Of a stretch of 64,000 bases of DNA, positions 50,741-60,590 are shown in pieces; the stretch's first letter is position 1, and the number at the start of each line of letters is the position of its first letter. The notes under the pieces were generated by a model. The model saw nothing but the letters and a program-made list of their open reading frames with translations. It did no database searches and was not told the origin of the DNA. The stretch spans positions 1 to 64,000 of the forward strand of contig NZ_OBEI01000003.1 of the NCBI RefSeq assembly GCF_900215515.1. The letters are read 5' to 3'. Position numbers and translations under genes: made by a program. This DNA comes from Persephonella hydrogeniphila. Its GTDB lineage: Bacteria > Aquificota > Aquificia > Aquificales > Hydrogenothermaceae.

Positions 50741-53422
50741 CTACACAAGAGGTTTTACAGAACCTTTCTCAACATAGTAAATACTATCTGCAGCGTCTTC
50801 CACTTCTGTATCATGGGTAACTACTATAAGCTGATTAACGAATTTTTTTTCTTTCAGGCTTATAAGTATATCTATAAGATCATTTCTCCTCTGCTGATCC
50901 AGATGTACTGTTGGTTCGTCAAGTATAAGAAATTCAGCTCGGTTTGATAAAAATCTTCCTATTGCAAGTCTTAATGCAAGTCCAAGGGCTACCCTCTGTC
51001 CTCCGCTAATTGAAGACACAGGAATGTATCTTTCTGTTTTTTCAAATGTTGGTGCAAGAAGAGATATATCAAAATCTTCATTGAATTTTACCTGTTGAAA
51101 AGGAAAACCAAATGCTGAGAATATGATATTTGTTATTCTTGGAAGCTCATACAGAGCATTTTCCCTTATTATCCTCTGGATTCCTCTGGGACCGAGGGCA
51201 TGTTCTACTCTGTGGTATTTTTCAATCTTGTCTTTTAATCTTTGTATCTCTTTTAGATTTTGCTCTGTTTCTTGTAACTCTTTTGACAAACTTTCTCTGA
51301 TGCCTGTTGCTTTACCTATTTTTTCATTGATACCTGAAAGTTCATCCCTGTGTCTATTTAGCTTTTGCTGAAGATCATTTATACGTGCCTTTACAAAGTT
51401 TATCTTTTCTTCTATTTTTCTGTCGTCTAAAATGAGCTTTTCCGTTTCCTGTATTACCTTTTCGTTTTCTTTTATCTCTTTTCCTAATCTGTCTAACTCC
51501 TCTTTTATTCTCTCTTCTTCTGATATTATCTGTTTTATCCTTTCGTACTCTTTTTCTGATTCTTTCAGTTCCGAAAAAAACTTCTCTATTTTTTCCCTTT
51601 CTTCAGGATTGACCTTTTTTAACAATGTTTTTAACTTTTCTTTGATCTGGGAGTAGGATTTTTTCAGGGATTTTATATCGGTATTTTTTATATATCTTTC
51701 TGCTTCTATATACAACTGGTATTTCTCTCGATTTTTAGACAGAAATTCCTCTATGCTTTTTTCTTTTTCTACTGTTTCCTGAAGAGTTTTCAGTTGTGCG
51801 TTTATAACTGAGAGTTTTGTTTTTATATCTTTTATTTCAGATTGTATTTCTGTGTATTTATCAAAGTGATCTTTAAACTCCTTCAGCAAACTTTCTATCT
51901 GTTTCTCTTTTTCTATCTCCTGGGAGAGATTTTTTTCTTTTTTATTTAACTGTCTGAACTCTTCCCTTTTTTTCTCTAAATGTTTCTGTATATCTCTAAT
52001 CAGTTCTTCCTTTGTGTGGCTGTCTAAAGGTCTGCTACATGTAGGACAGTTACCTTCTATTCCTGTCAGATTTTCTATCTTTTTGTTCAGCTCTTCTCCT
52101 TCAGCCCTTAATGCTCCTTTTTTCTCTCTAATCTCATCTTTTTCCTTTGAAAGCTGCTCTATTCTGTCCCTGTTGTTCTGAATAAACTGTTCTATCATCA
52201 AAGGGTTGTCTTTCAGTATAAGGTATGATTTTTTGAAGTTCAGAAGCCTTTCTAATACAGATGAGAGATTTTGTAAAAACTGTTCCTTTTTCTTTTCCTG
52301 TTTTTTTAGCTGTATTTCTAAAGAGTTTTTTTCTCCTTTCAGTTTCTGGGCTTTTTTTAGCTGTTCTTTTATCTCTTTAAGTTGTTTTTCCTTTTGGATG
52401 TATTCCTGTGCAATCTGCTTCTGTTTTTTGTATATGCTTTCTTTGTCAGAATACTCTTTTATTTTTTCCTGAATACTGGTAAATTTCGTTTTCAGTACCT
52501 GTATCTCATTAATCAATCGTAGTTTTTCTTCTAATTCCCTCAGAATTTTGATGTTTTTTTCTAATTCGGGTATTTTTTCTTTCAGTTTTTCTATCTGAGA
52601 TAGCTTCTGATTAAGCTGTTTTATATTTTTTTCTTTTAATTTTATCAGTTCCTGTGCTTTATCTATTTTTGCTTTATTTTTAATGTTTTTCTCTTTTTCT
52701 GAGAGTAAAAATTCCAGTTCTTTTTCTTCTTTTTGAATCTCCTTCTGGATTTTTGATATCTCCTCTAAGATTCTGCTTTTTTCTGTCTGAAGATTTTCTA
52801 TCTCTGAGTTTATCTGGGTAATCTCTTTTTGAAGCTCATCAGGAGATTTTGTTGCTCTGTCTATCGCTTCCATCTGGACTTTAAGATTTTTTCTTTTCTG
52901 GGCTATATGCTCCACTAAAAGCTGATACAGGGACATATCCAGTATATCCTCAAAAACTTTAGCCCTTTCTTTAGCTGGAAGGTCTAAAAGTCCTTCAATA
53001 TCTCCCTGTTTAACAAGGATAGAAGATAGAAATGTTTTTTGTGTAATTCCTGTGATTTTAGGCAGTTCTTTAGATATATGCTTCTGGTAGTAAGGTATAT
53101 ACCTGCTTCCTTCTTTCTTAAAAACGGTAGCCGAGGTAACAGGCTTACTTCCCCTCAGTGTTATAATCCTTTCTACTCTGTATTCTGTATTTCCTTTTTT
53201 AAAGTCTAATTCAATCTTCGCCTGTTTTTTTCCCCAGCTTATAAGGTCTGATATATTCCCTCTGTCTGTTTTCCCAAATAAACCGTAGAATATTCCTTCT
53301 ACTATAGAGCTTTTACCTGCTCCATTTTCTCCTATAAAAACAGTTATTCCCCTTTCAGAAAAATCGACAGCTGTATCCCTGTGGGCGAGAAAGTTCTCTA
53401 ATTTTAATCTTTTTAGTATCAT
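50741..53422 (-). CDS. Rad50/SbcC-like SMC ATPase
   Basis: 893 residues. Walker A G-E-N-G-A-G-K-S-S near the N-terminus; a long coiled coil with a zinc hook C459-P-T-C462 in its middle; then I-S-G-G-Q-R-V-A-L-G and L-I-L-D-E-P-T. Partner nuclease Mre11/SbcD is not next to it. It tethers and processes DNA ends. Confidence 0.93.
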   Translation of the reverse strand: MILKRLKLENFLAHRDTAVDFSERGITVFIGENGAGKSSIVEGIFYGLFGKTDRGNISDLISWGKKQAKIELDFKKGNTEYRVERIITLRGSKPVTSATVFKKEGSRYIPYYQKHISKELPKITGITQKTFLSSILVKQGDIEGLLDLPAKERAKVFEDILDMSLYQLLVEHIAQKRKNLKVQMEAIDRATKSPDELQKEITQINSEIENLQTEKSRILEEISKIQKEIQKEEKELEFLLSEKEKNIKNKAKIDKAQELIKLKEKNIKQLNQKLSQIEKLKEKIPELEKNIKILRELEEKLRLINEIQVLKTKFTSIQEKIKEYSDKESIYKKQKQIAQEYIQKEKQLKEIKEQLKKAQKLKGEKNSLEIQLKKQEKKKEQFLQNLSSVLERLLNFKKSYLILKDNPLMIEQFIQNNRDRIEQLSKEKDEIREKKGALRAEGEELNKKIENLTGIEGNCPTCSRPLDSHTKEELIRDIQKHLEKKREEFRQLNKKEKNLSQEIEKEKQIESLLKEFKDHFDKYTEIQSEIKDIKTKLSVINAQLKTLQETVEKEKSIEEFLSKNREKYQLYIEAERYIKNTDIKSLKKSYSQIKEKLKTLLKKVNPEEREKIEKFFSELKESEKEYERIKQIISEEERIKEELDRLGKEIKENEKVIQETEKLILDDRKIEEKINFVKARINDLQQKLNRHRDELSGINEKIGKATGIRESLSKELQETEQNLKEIQRLKDKIEKYHRVEHALGPRGIQRIIRENALYELPRITNIIFSAFGFPFQQVKFNEDFDISLLAPTFEKTERYIPVSSISGGQRVALGLALRLAIGRFLSNRAEFLILDEPTVHLDQQRRNDLIDILISLKEKKFVNQLIVVTHDTEVEDAADSIYYVEKGSVKPLV

Positions 53423-53733
53423 TTACTGACCTTTTTTCCTAACTTTTTCTCAACAGATTCTATCTTCTGGACAAGTCTGTTTGATCTTCCTTTTCTTATA
53501 TCAAACTTAACAACTGCATACACTCTATTACAGTCTTTTTCTAACTGTTCATATGCTTTTTTAATTATGTCTAAAGCCTCTTCCATTTTTTCTGTTTCAA
53601 AAACAGTACCCATAGGTGTAAGCTTATAAGGAATACCTGATTGGTCTATCATTTTTATTATTCTTGATACATAGGGACTTACACTCTCTCCTTTGTCTGT
53701 TGGAAACATTGAAAACTCTACTAAAACAGACAT
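53419..53733 (-). CDS. MTH1187/UPF0045 family protein
   Basis: 104 residues with the family opening V-L-V-E-F-S-M-F-P-T-D-K-G-E-S-V and T-P-M-G-T-V-F-E. Related proteins bind thiamine or similar ligands. It overlaps the Rad50-like start by four bases. Confidence 0.85.
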   Translation of the reverse strand: MSVLVEFSMFPTDKGESVSPYVSRIIKMIDQSGIPYKLTPMGTVFETEKMEEALDIIKKAYEQLEKDCNRVYAVVKFDIRKGRSNRLVQKIESVEKKLGKKVSK

Positions 53734-53869
53734 AAAACCCTCCTATCTGTTTTGTGGTTAATATCATAAACAGATTATTCTTTTTTTTCAAAATTGGTAG
53801 TATATATTTCACTTTCTTTTCATTATGTGGTAATAAGATTACAGTCTAAACCAAATATCAGGAGTAAAA

Positions 53870-56800
53870 ATGAGATTTTTTAGAGAGCTGCTTGACAGTC
53901 TTATATCAATAGAGTTTATGCTTCTTCTTACAGTATTATTTGCATTTTCTATCGGCTTTGCAACATTTATAGAAAATGATTTTGGAAGTGAGACAGCATG
54001 GGCAGTAGTTTACGGTGCAAGATGGTTTGAGATTTTGTGGATTTTACTTGCTGTTAATCTTGTAGGAAACATTGTTAAATACAAAATGTGGAAGCCTAGG
54101 AAAATTCCAGCCTTCATATTTCATGTATCTTTTCTTGTTATATTCCTCGGAGCTGCACTGACAAGGTATGCAGGATATGAAGGGGTTATGCACATAAGGG
54201 AAGGATCAAGTTCCAATGAGATTATATCTTCAGATGCTTTTCTTTACATAAAAGCAGATGATGGAGAGAGTTCAGTGGAAAGGGAAAAGAAAGTTTTACT
54301 CTCTGTTCTGGCAAAAAGTATAGTAAATAGATTTGAAGAAAGTATTGATATAAATGGAAAAAAGTTAACAGTTAGATATGTAGATTACTACCCTTTTGCT
54401 GAGAAAAAGATAGTACAGGCTGAAGATGGAAAACCTCTTATTTCTGCGGTTTTTATGACAGACCAGCAGCCTGTCAGTAAAATTCTGGAATATGGGGATG
54501 TTTTCAGATCTGGAAAGCTGATATTCAGTTTTGGAAATCCTGTACAGCAGGATGGTTATGTGTATATCTACCTGAAAAACCAGAAATTTTATATAAGATC
54601 CGACAAAGATATAGAGTATTTTGAGATGAAAACACAGAAAACAGGAAAAATACCTTCTCAAAAGGATACTGTTCTTGAGACAGGTAGAATGTATTCAGTT
54701 GGAGGACTGAATTTTGTAATCAGGGATGTTGTTGCTTCTGGAAAGGTTGATATAACTCCTAAAAAGGATTCAAACCTGAAAGTAAGCGGGAATAAAAGTG
54801 CTCTGATAGTAGAGGTTGAGTACGACGGCATTAAAAAAACAGTAAAGCTGTTAGGCGGAGGTATGAGGGCAAACATAGTAGGAGAGCCTGTTAAACTAAA
54901 AATTAAAGATATAAATATAGAACTAAGATGGGGAGCTAAGCTGATAAAACTACCTTTTGAGATATACCTTAAAGACTTTGTAGTTGAAAAATACCCCGGC
55001 TCGATGCAACCTTCTTCCTATGAAAGTGATGTGATTGTAAAAGATCCTGTTAATAAAAAAGAGTTTGAGTACAAAATTTATATGAACCACACACTGGAAT
55101 ACGGAGGTTACAAATTCTTCCAGTCATCTTATGATCCAGATGAAAAAGGGACTATCCTGTCTGTTAATCATGATCCGGGGAAAATACCTACATACATAGG
55201 TTATACACTTCTCGCTCTGGGACTTTTCCTAAATCTCCTTAACCCTTACTCAAGATTTGGTAAACTTGCGAGACTAAAAGTGGATAAAATTGTAACCGGT
55301 TTGCTGCTGCTGTTTATCACAGGCTACGCTGTTGCAGAGGAAAATCCCCGTAATATGCCGTTAGAAAAAATTATTCAGGAAGTCAAAAAAATAAACAAAG
55401 AGCATGCAGATAGATTTGGGACTCTGATAACACAGTCTTTTGACGGAAGGTTAGAGCCTGTAGACACACTTTCTATAGAAGTAATGAACAAAATATCAAA
55501 GAGAAGGTCTTTTTTTGGGCTTGACCACAATCAGATAGTTTTAGGAATGCTTGTTTTACCAAGATACTGGCAGATGATACCTGTCATAAAAGTATCCCAT
55601 CCGGCAGTTAAAAAGATTTTAGGAATACCTATGGAAGATAAATACTTTCCTTTTTACAAAGCCTTTGATGATGAAGGAAATTACAAGCTGTACGAAGCTG
55701 TCGAGCTTGCCAGAAGAAAAAAACCTGCCCAGAGGAATCAGTTTGACAAAGAAGTACTGAAGATTGATGAAAGATTGAATATTATGTATATGGTGTTTAC
55801 AGGAGAGTTATTCCGTATATTTCCCTTGAAGGGAGATCCTAATCACACATGGTACAGTCCCAAATCTGCTGTTGAAAAATTTCCTAAGGAGGAAGCAGAA
55901 AAAGTAAGACTTTTCCTTGTGGGATATTTTGCTTCTGTAGAAAAAGGTATTAAAGATGGAGACTGGTCTCTTGCAGATAAAGTTCTTGAAAAGATAAGAG
56001 AATACCAGAAAATAAATGGTGCAGAGATTTACCCATCAGAAACAAAGATAAAACTGGAAATTCTTTACAACAAGCTGAACATATTTGAAAGACTCATATT
56101 TGTCTATCTTTTTGCTGGGTTTACTCTTCTTGGACTTATATTCGCAAAGCTGATAAAACCATCTCTAAATCTGAAAATGCCAACTGTAGTAGCTGTAAGC
56201 ATTCTTGTAATTGGATTTTTACTCCATACGTTTAATTTGGGTTTGAGATGGTATCTATCAGGTCATGCTCCGTGGAGTAACGGCTACGAATCTATGATAT
56301 ACATAGCATGGACTATAGTACTTGCAGGTATTATTTTTGCAAGGCAATCTCCATTTGCTGTAGCATCAACAGGCATTCTCGCCGGTATAACGCTGTTTGT
56401 AGCTCATCTAAGCTGGATGGATCCCCAAATAACAACAATAGTTCCAGTTCTTAAGTCCTACTGGCTTACAATCCATGTATCTGTTATAACAGCCAGTTAC
56501 GGATTCTTAGGTCTTTCTGCCCTGTTAGGTCTGATATCCCTTGTTCTTTTTATTATAAGAAATCCTAAAAAACAGGACGAAAAACAGAGACAGATTGAGA
56601 TATCAATTCTTGAGGCAACAAGGATAAATGAGATGTCTATGATTTTAGGACTTTCTCTTCTTACTGTAGGTAACTTTTTAGGGGGAGTATGGGCGAATGA
56701 GTCATGGGGTAGATACTGGGGATGGGATCCTAAAGAAACCTGGGCTCTTGTGACCATACTGGTTTATACAGCTGTAATACACACAAGGCTGGTTCCTTAC

Positions 56801-57013
56801 CTGAGATCAACTTATCTGTTTGCGGTTTTATCTGTAATCTCATTTTTCTCTGTTTTGATGACGTATTTTGGTGTGAATTTTTATCTATCAGGTCTTCATT
56901 CGTATGCAGCAGGAGATCCTGTTCCTATCCCCACATGGGTTTACTGGGCTGTTGGTATTGTATTTCTGCTGATTGTTCTTGCTTTCAGAAATAGAAAAAT
57001 AAAGACTATTTAA
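53870..57013 (+). CDS. Fused cytochrome c synthase CcsBA (ResB-CcsA)
   Basis: 1047 residues. The first half is ResB-like (F-A-T-F-I-E-N-D-F-G-S, four membrane helices and a large periplasmic part). The second is CcsA-like with W-G-W-D-P-K-E-T-W-A-L-V, the WWD heme-binding motif. It exports heme and attaches it to apocytochromes c (System II). The fused form is known from epsilonproteobacteria. Confidence 0.93.
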   Translation: MRFFRELLDSLISIEFMLLLTVLFAFSIGFATFIENDFGSETAWAVVYGARWFEILWILLAVNLVGNIVKYKMWKPRKIPAFIFHVSFLVIFLGAALTRYAGYEGVMHIREGSSSNEIISSDAFLYIKADDGESSVEREKKVLLSVLAKSIVNRFEESIDINGKKLTVRYVDYYPFAEKKIVQAEDGKPLISAVFMTDQQPVSKILEYGDVFRSGKLIFSFGNPVQQDGYVYIYLKNQKFYIRSDKDIEYFEMKTQKTGKIPSQKDTVLETGRMYSVGGLNFVIRDVVASGKVDITPKKDSNLKVSGNKSALIVEVEYDGIKKTVKLLGGGMRANIVGEPVKLKIKDINIELRWGAKLIKLPFEIYLKDFVVEKYPGSMQPSSYESDVIVKDPVNKKEFEYKIYMNHTLEYGGYKFFQSSYDPDEKGTILSVNHDPGKIPTYIGYTLLALGLFLNLLNPYSRFGKLARLKVDKIVTGLLLLFITGYAVAEENPRNMPLEKIIQEVKKINKEHADRFGTLITQSFDGRLEPVDTLSIEVMNKISKRRSFFGLDHNQIVLGMLVLPRYWQMIPVIKVSHPAVKKILGIPMEDKYFPFYKAFDDEGNYKLYEAVELARRKKPAQRNQFDKEVLKIDERLNIMYMVFTGELFRIFPLKGDPNHTWYSPKSAVEKFPKEEAEKVRLFLVGYFASVEKGIKDGDWSLADKVLEKIREYQKINGAEIYPSETKIKLEILYNKLNIFERLIFVYLFAGFTLLGLIFAKLIKPSLNLKMPTVVAVSILVIGFLLHTFNLGLRWYLSGHAPWSNGYESMIYIAWTIVLAGIIFARQSPFAVASTGILAGITLFVAHLSWMDPQITTIVPVLKSYWLTIHVSVITASYGFLGLSALLGLISLVLFIIRNPKKQDEKQRQIEISILEATRINEMSMILGLSLLTVGNFLGGVWANESWGRYWGWDPKETWALVTILVYTAVIHTRLVPYLRSTYLFAVLSVISFFSVLMTYFGVNFYLSGLHSYAAGDPVPIPTWVYWAVGIVFLLIVLAFRNRKIKTI

Positions 57014-57069
57014 TCTATACTTTCCCAATCTCCGAAATTAATATAATTAAAACAAAAAGAGAGGGTGAA

Positions 57070-57912
57070 ATGGAGGGCTATAGAGAGGTAATATGGGACA
57101 AAAAAAGAATAAAAGAGAGAAGGGAGTTTTTCCTTGGTAAGTTTAAAAATTTTCTTGTTTTAGATATAGAAACTGTAAAAGACGAAAGCATGATCAATGA
57201 TATATCAGATCCTAAAGTTCTAAAAAAACTTGCCGAGGAAGAAGATTACTTTATTCCCCACCCTTATCACAGGATTGTTGCTATCAGCATTCTTTCAATC
57301 AAAATGGAAAAGAACAACGGCAGTCCTGTGTTGAAAAAAGCATCCTTTAACACTTTTGTCTCTGAAGATGAATACCTGCTTTTAGACAGATTCTGGTCAG
57401 AGTACAAAAAAGCCCACACAATAGTTCAGTCAGAAGGAAAACAGCCTTTCATATCTGCGTTTCCAGTACTGATAACAGTAAATGGAAAAGATTTTGATAT
57501 GCCTGTTATAAAACTCAGGTCGCTTAAATATGCAGACAGGATAAAAGAAAACTTTTTTATCAGCATATACCTTGACAGATTTGATAAATGGGAGGACAAA
57601 TATCCCAGATACACATATACATACACAAACTACCATATAGATATACCATCAGATATTTTTAATAAAAAAGTTTCACTGAAAAACCTGTGTTATCTGTGTG
57701 GGATACCTGTAAAAACAGAAGGAGACGGTTCTCAGGTAGAAAAATATTTTAAAGATGGTCAGCTTGAGAAGATAGGGAAGTACTGCAGTGAAGATGTGAA
57801 AGCAACTGCTGTTCTGTTTTCTTTTATAAACAGATATCTCCTGCAGGGAATGTATCTGTTTCCAGACGATGAGGAAATTCAGAGGATCACTCCCCAGATA
57901 AAGGTTCTGTGA
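57070..57912 (+). CDS. Predicted 3'-5' exonuclease, PolB-like
   Basis: 280 residues. L-V-L-D-I-E-T-V-K-D is the DxE motif, T-V-N-G-K-D-F-D-M-P a later metal motif, and Y-C-S-E-D-V-K-A-T the last acidic site. It is the RNase H-like proofreading domain without a polymerase. It overlaps the AddB-like gene and should work with it. Confidence 0.88.
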   Translation: MEGYREVIWDKKRIKERREFFLGKFKNFLVLDIETVKDESMINDISDPKVLKKLAEEEDYFIPHPYHRIVAISILSIKMEKNNGSPVLKKASFNTFVSEDEYLLLDRFWSEYKKAHTIVQSEGKQPFISAFPVLITVNGKDFDMPVIKLRSLKYADRIKENFFISIYLDRFDKWEDKYPRYTYTYTNYHIDIPSDIFNKKVSLKNLCYLCGIPVKTEGDGSQVEKYFKDGQLEKIGKYCSEDVKATAVLFSFINRYLLQGMYLFPDDEEIQRITPQIKVL

Positions 57913-60590
57913 TGAGAAAGTATTTTTCAGGAAGCTACTCTTATCTGAAAGAAAAATTACTTGGTACAGTAGAAAATCTGCAAAAAGACCCTACAAAAAA
58001 AATCAGTTTTGTTGTCCACACAAACCAGATGAAAAGGTACCTTAAGGAGTATCTTACAGAAAATCTCGGGATTTTGATAAACGCAGAATTCTACACTGTG
58101 ATAGACATCTCCAAAAAAATTGCAGATACAGAACCCCTTTCAGACTTTGAGAAAGAGATAATTATTAAAAGAATACTCCAGAAAAACAATCATAAACTAA
58201 GCGGTATATCTTCAGATATATCAACACTTATTCAGCAGTTAAAAGAGTATGAGATTTCTGTTGAGAGTCTATCTTCCCCCTTTCTCAAAGATATCATCAT
58301 AGAATACGAAAATTTTAAAAAAGGACGGTTTTCTGACAGAGAAGACCTCCATCTTATTGCCTCAAACTGCGAGACAGATTTTCAAACTGACAGTCTAATA
58401 ATTTTTGGTATTCACTCAGTGCCTCCCCTTTACAGAAGATTGTTCAGAAGATTATCAAAGCTTTCAGAAAATATATTTGTGTTTACTTTTTTTCTGAAAG
58501 ACAGCGGTTATTACACATACTATGACCATTTTAAAGATGTACGGAGTTTTTATGAGGAGATATCAGATTTTGTTGAATTTGAGACGGTGGACAGTCCTTT
58601 ATTAGAACTGTCAAAGCGAATTTACAGATTCGATGTAGAAGTAAAGATAGATACACCCTATGTAAGGATATTTCAGGCTTCCGGTGAAAGAAAGCAGATT
58701 GAAAAAGTTGCTCAGGAGATAGTAAAATTAAGGAAAAAAGGGATTGATTATCATAAGATAGGAGTCGTTGTACCAGACCTGCAAAGTTGTGTTCCGTTTA
58801 TAAAAGATACATTCAACAGATACCACATTCCATACTACCTTTCTGAAGAGAGCAGATACTTAGATGATTACCATTACAGGAAAGTGTTTTCCCTGATAGA
58901 ACTAAAAACGAAGGAAATTTCTAAAGAAACTGTTTTAAGCGTTATATCAGACTCTGTTTTTGATATAGAAAATCCCGACATTATCCACTCAAAAATCCAA
59001 AAAAGCCTGCCTTTTAGAGATATTAATGAGCTTGAAAGATTTATATTTTCAGATGGAGAGTTTAAAAAGTTCAGGGAACTCATTTTTAGTATTTATTCTC
59101 TCCCGGAAGAAGAAAGTATTCATTTTTATACTAAAAAACTCAAAGAGATATCAGATAGATTTATAAAAAATAAAGAAGTAAAGGAGTTCCTTGAGGGAGT
59201 TTTAGATCTGATAGAGGGAAAGAAGGTTTATAAAGAGCTATTTGAAAGGATTTCTTATACAGATTTTGTTGATATTTTGAAAAGCTTTTTTGAAGAGGAG
59301 AATAAGGAAAACAGACCTGCAGGAAGTTCTGTTCTGATTTTATCCCCTACATCTGCTGAAGCTAACAATTTTGAGCATATCTTTTTCCTGAATCTGAACT
59401 CGAACAGATTTCCAGATATATCAAAAAATGAACTGCTTATATCAAGGGAAAAGTTAGGTAAGTTTGATTACCCATACCATATTTTTATGCAGGAACTTTT
59501 AAATTTTGCCTCATTTTTTGATAAAAATAAAAATCTTTATCTGTTTTTCATTAAAAAGAGTGATATCTCAGGAAAAGATGAAATCCCTTCTATTTTCTTA
59601 CAGGAGGTTATCCGAATAACAGGGAAAAAAATAGAAATAGCTTCATCGGAAGTTATCCTCCCATACGAGATAAAAATAAAATTTCCGTATATTTTTGAGG
59701 AGATCAGAACCCAGAAAAAAAGAGTAGAAAATTATAGAAAAAGCTCTATTGAAAGTTTTAAGACAGACATAGAGATAAAAAAGCCCATACCTGCAACATC
59801 TTTTCAAAAGTACTCCCAATGCCCTTACAGATTTTTTATGGAAGATATAAACGGTTTTTCTGAAGAGGAAGAGATAGACAGAAAAGAGATATCCCCTATA
59901 GATAGAGGTATTCTTATTCATAAGATATTGGAGGAGTTCTACAGAGAAGTAGATATAGATAAGATAGACGATACAGAAAGCTTTGTGGAAAATAAGAAAG
60001 AAGAACTAAAAGAAAAATATTTCAGTAGGATAAACCAGCTACTTGATGATCTTATACCTTCCTACAGACCATCAGAGCTAAAGAAAGCAGAGATCACTTT
60101 TGGTAGACTTATCTCGTTTTTGAAAGAAGACCTAAAAATCCTTAAAGAAAGAGGGCATAAGATATACCTTATAGAGAAAGAGATACAGGATAAAGACTTT
60201 TCAGGGAGAGTAGACAGAGCAGATATAGATAAAAATGGAATGGTTTATATATACGACTACAAAACAGGAGAAAAACCTCCCCAGAATATTAACAAAGAGA
60301 TAAAAAGAAAATACTCACAGCTCCTTGTTTACAGTAGAGTCTTAGGAAAAAGTGTAAAAGAGATAGGCATATTTGCCGTCAATGATAGAACAGGAAAGTT
60401 CAGATATACAACAGAAAACATAGACACAGGATACGTAGAAGAGCTTCTTCATTTTTTAATCAGAGGTTACTTTCCTCCTGTAAAAAGCAGTATGTGCGAC
60501 TACTGTAGTTTTTCCGATTTTTGCCCGAGAAATGAAGCTATCATCAGTGAAATAAAAGAAAAATTACTCCCTTTCAGGGAGATAGTTTGA
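57912..60590 (+). CDS. AddB-like helicase-nuclease subunit
   Basis: 892 residues from ATG 57912 (TGATG overlap). The C-terminal nuclease has G-R-V-D-R-A-D-I-D and Y-D-Y-K-T-G-E. Fe-S-type cysteines are placed around it: Q-C-P-Y-R-F-F and C-D-Y-C-S-F-S-D-F-C. The N-terminal helicase-like half lacks a good Walker A. With AddA it resects double-strand breaks for RecA. Confidence 0.88.
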   Translation: MRKYFSGSYSYLKEKLLGTVENLQKDPTKKISFVVHTNQMKRYLKEYLTENLGILINAEFYTVIDISKKIADTEPLSDFEKEIIIKRILQKNNHKLSGISSDISTLIQQLKEYEISVESLSSPFLKDIIIEYENFKKGRFSDREDLHLIASNCETDFQTDSLIIFGIHSVPPLYRRLFRRLSKLSENIFVFTFFLKDSGYYTYYDHFKDVRSFYEEISDFVEFETVDSPLLELSKRIYRFDVEVKIDTPYVRIFQASGERKQIEKVAQEIVKLRKKGIDYHKIGVVVPDLQSCVPFIKDTFNRYHIPYYLSEESRYLDDYHYRKVFSLIELKTKEISKETVLSVISDSVFDIENPDIIHSKIQKSLPFRDINELERFIFSDGEFKKFRELIFSIYSLPEEESIHFYTKKLKEISDRFIKNKEVKEFLEGVLDLIEGKKVYKELFERISYTDFVDILKSFFEEENKENRPAGSSVLILSPTSAEANNFEHIFFLNLNSNRFPDISKNELLISREKLGKFDYPYHIFMQELLNFASFFDKNKNLYLFFIKKSDISGKDEIPSIFLQEVIRITGKKIEIASSEVILPYEIKIKFPYIFEEIRTQKKRVENYRKSSIESFKTDIEIKKPIPATSFQKYSQCPYRFFMEDINGFSEEEEIDRKEISPIDRGILIHKILEEFYREVDIDKIDDTESFVENKKEELKEKYFSRINQLLDDLIPSYRPSELKKAEITFGRLISFLKEDLKILKERGHKIYLIEKEIQDKDFSGRVDRADIDKNGMVYIYDYKTGEKPPQNINKEIKRKYSQLLVYSRVLGKSVKEIGIFAVNDRTGKFRYTTENIDTGYVEELLHFLIRGYFPPVKSSMCDYCSFSDFCPRNEAIISEIKEKLLPFREIV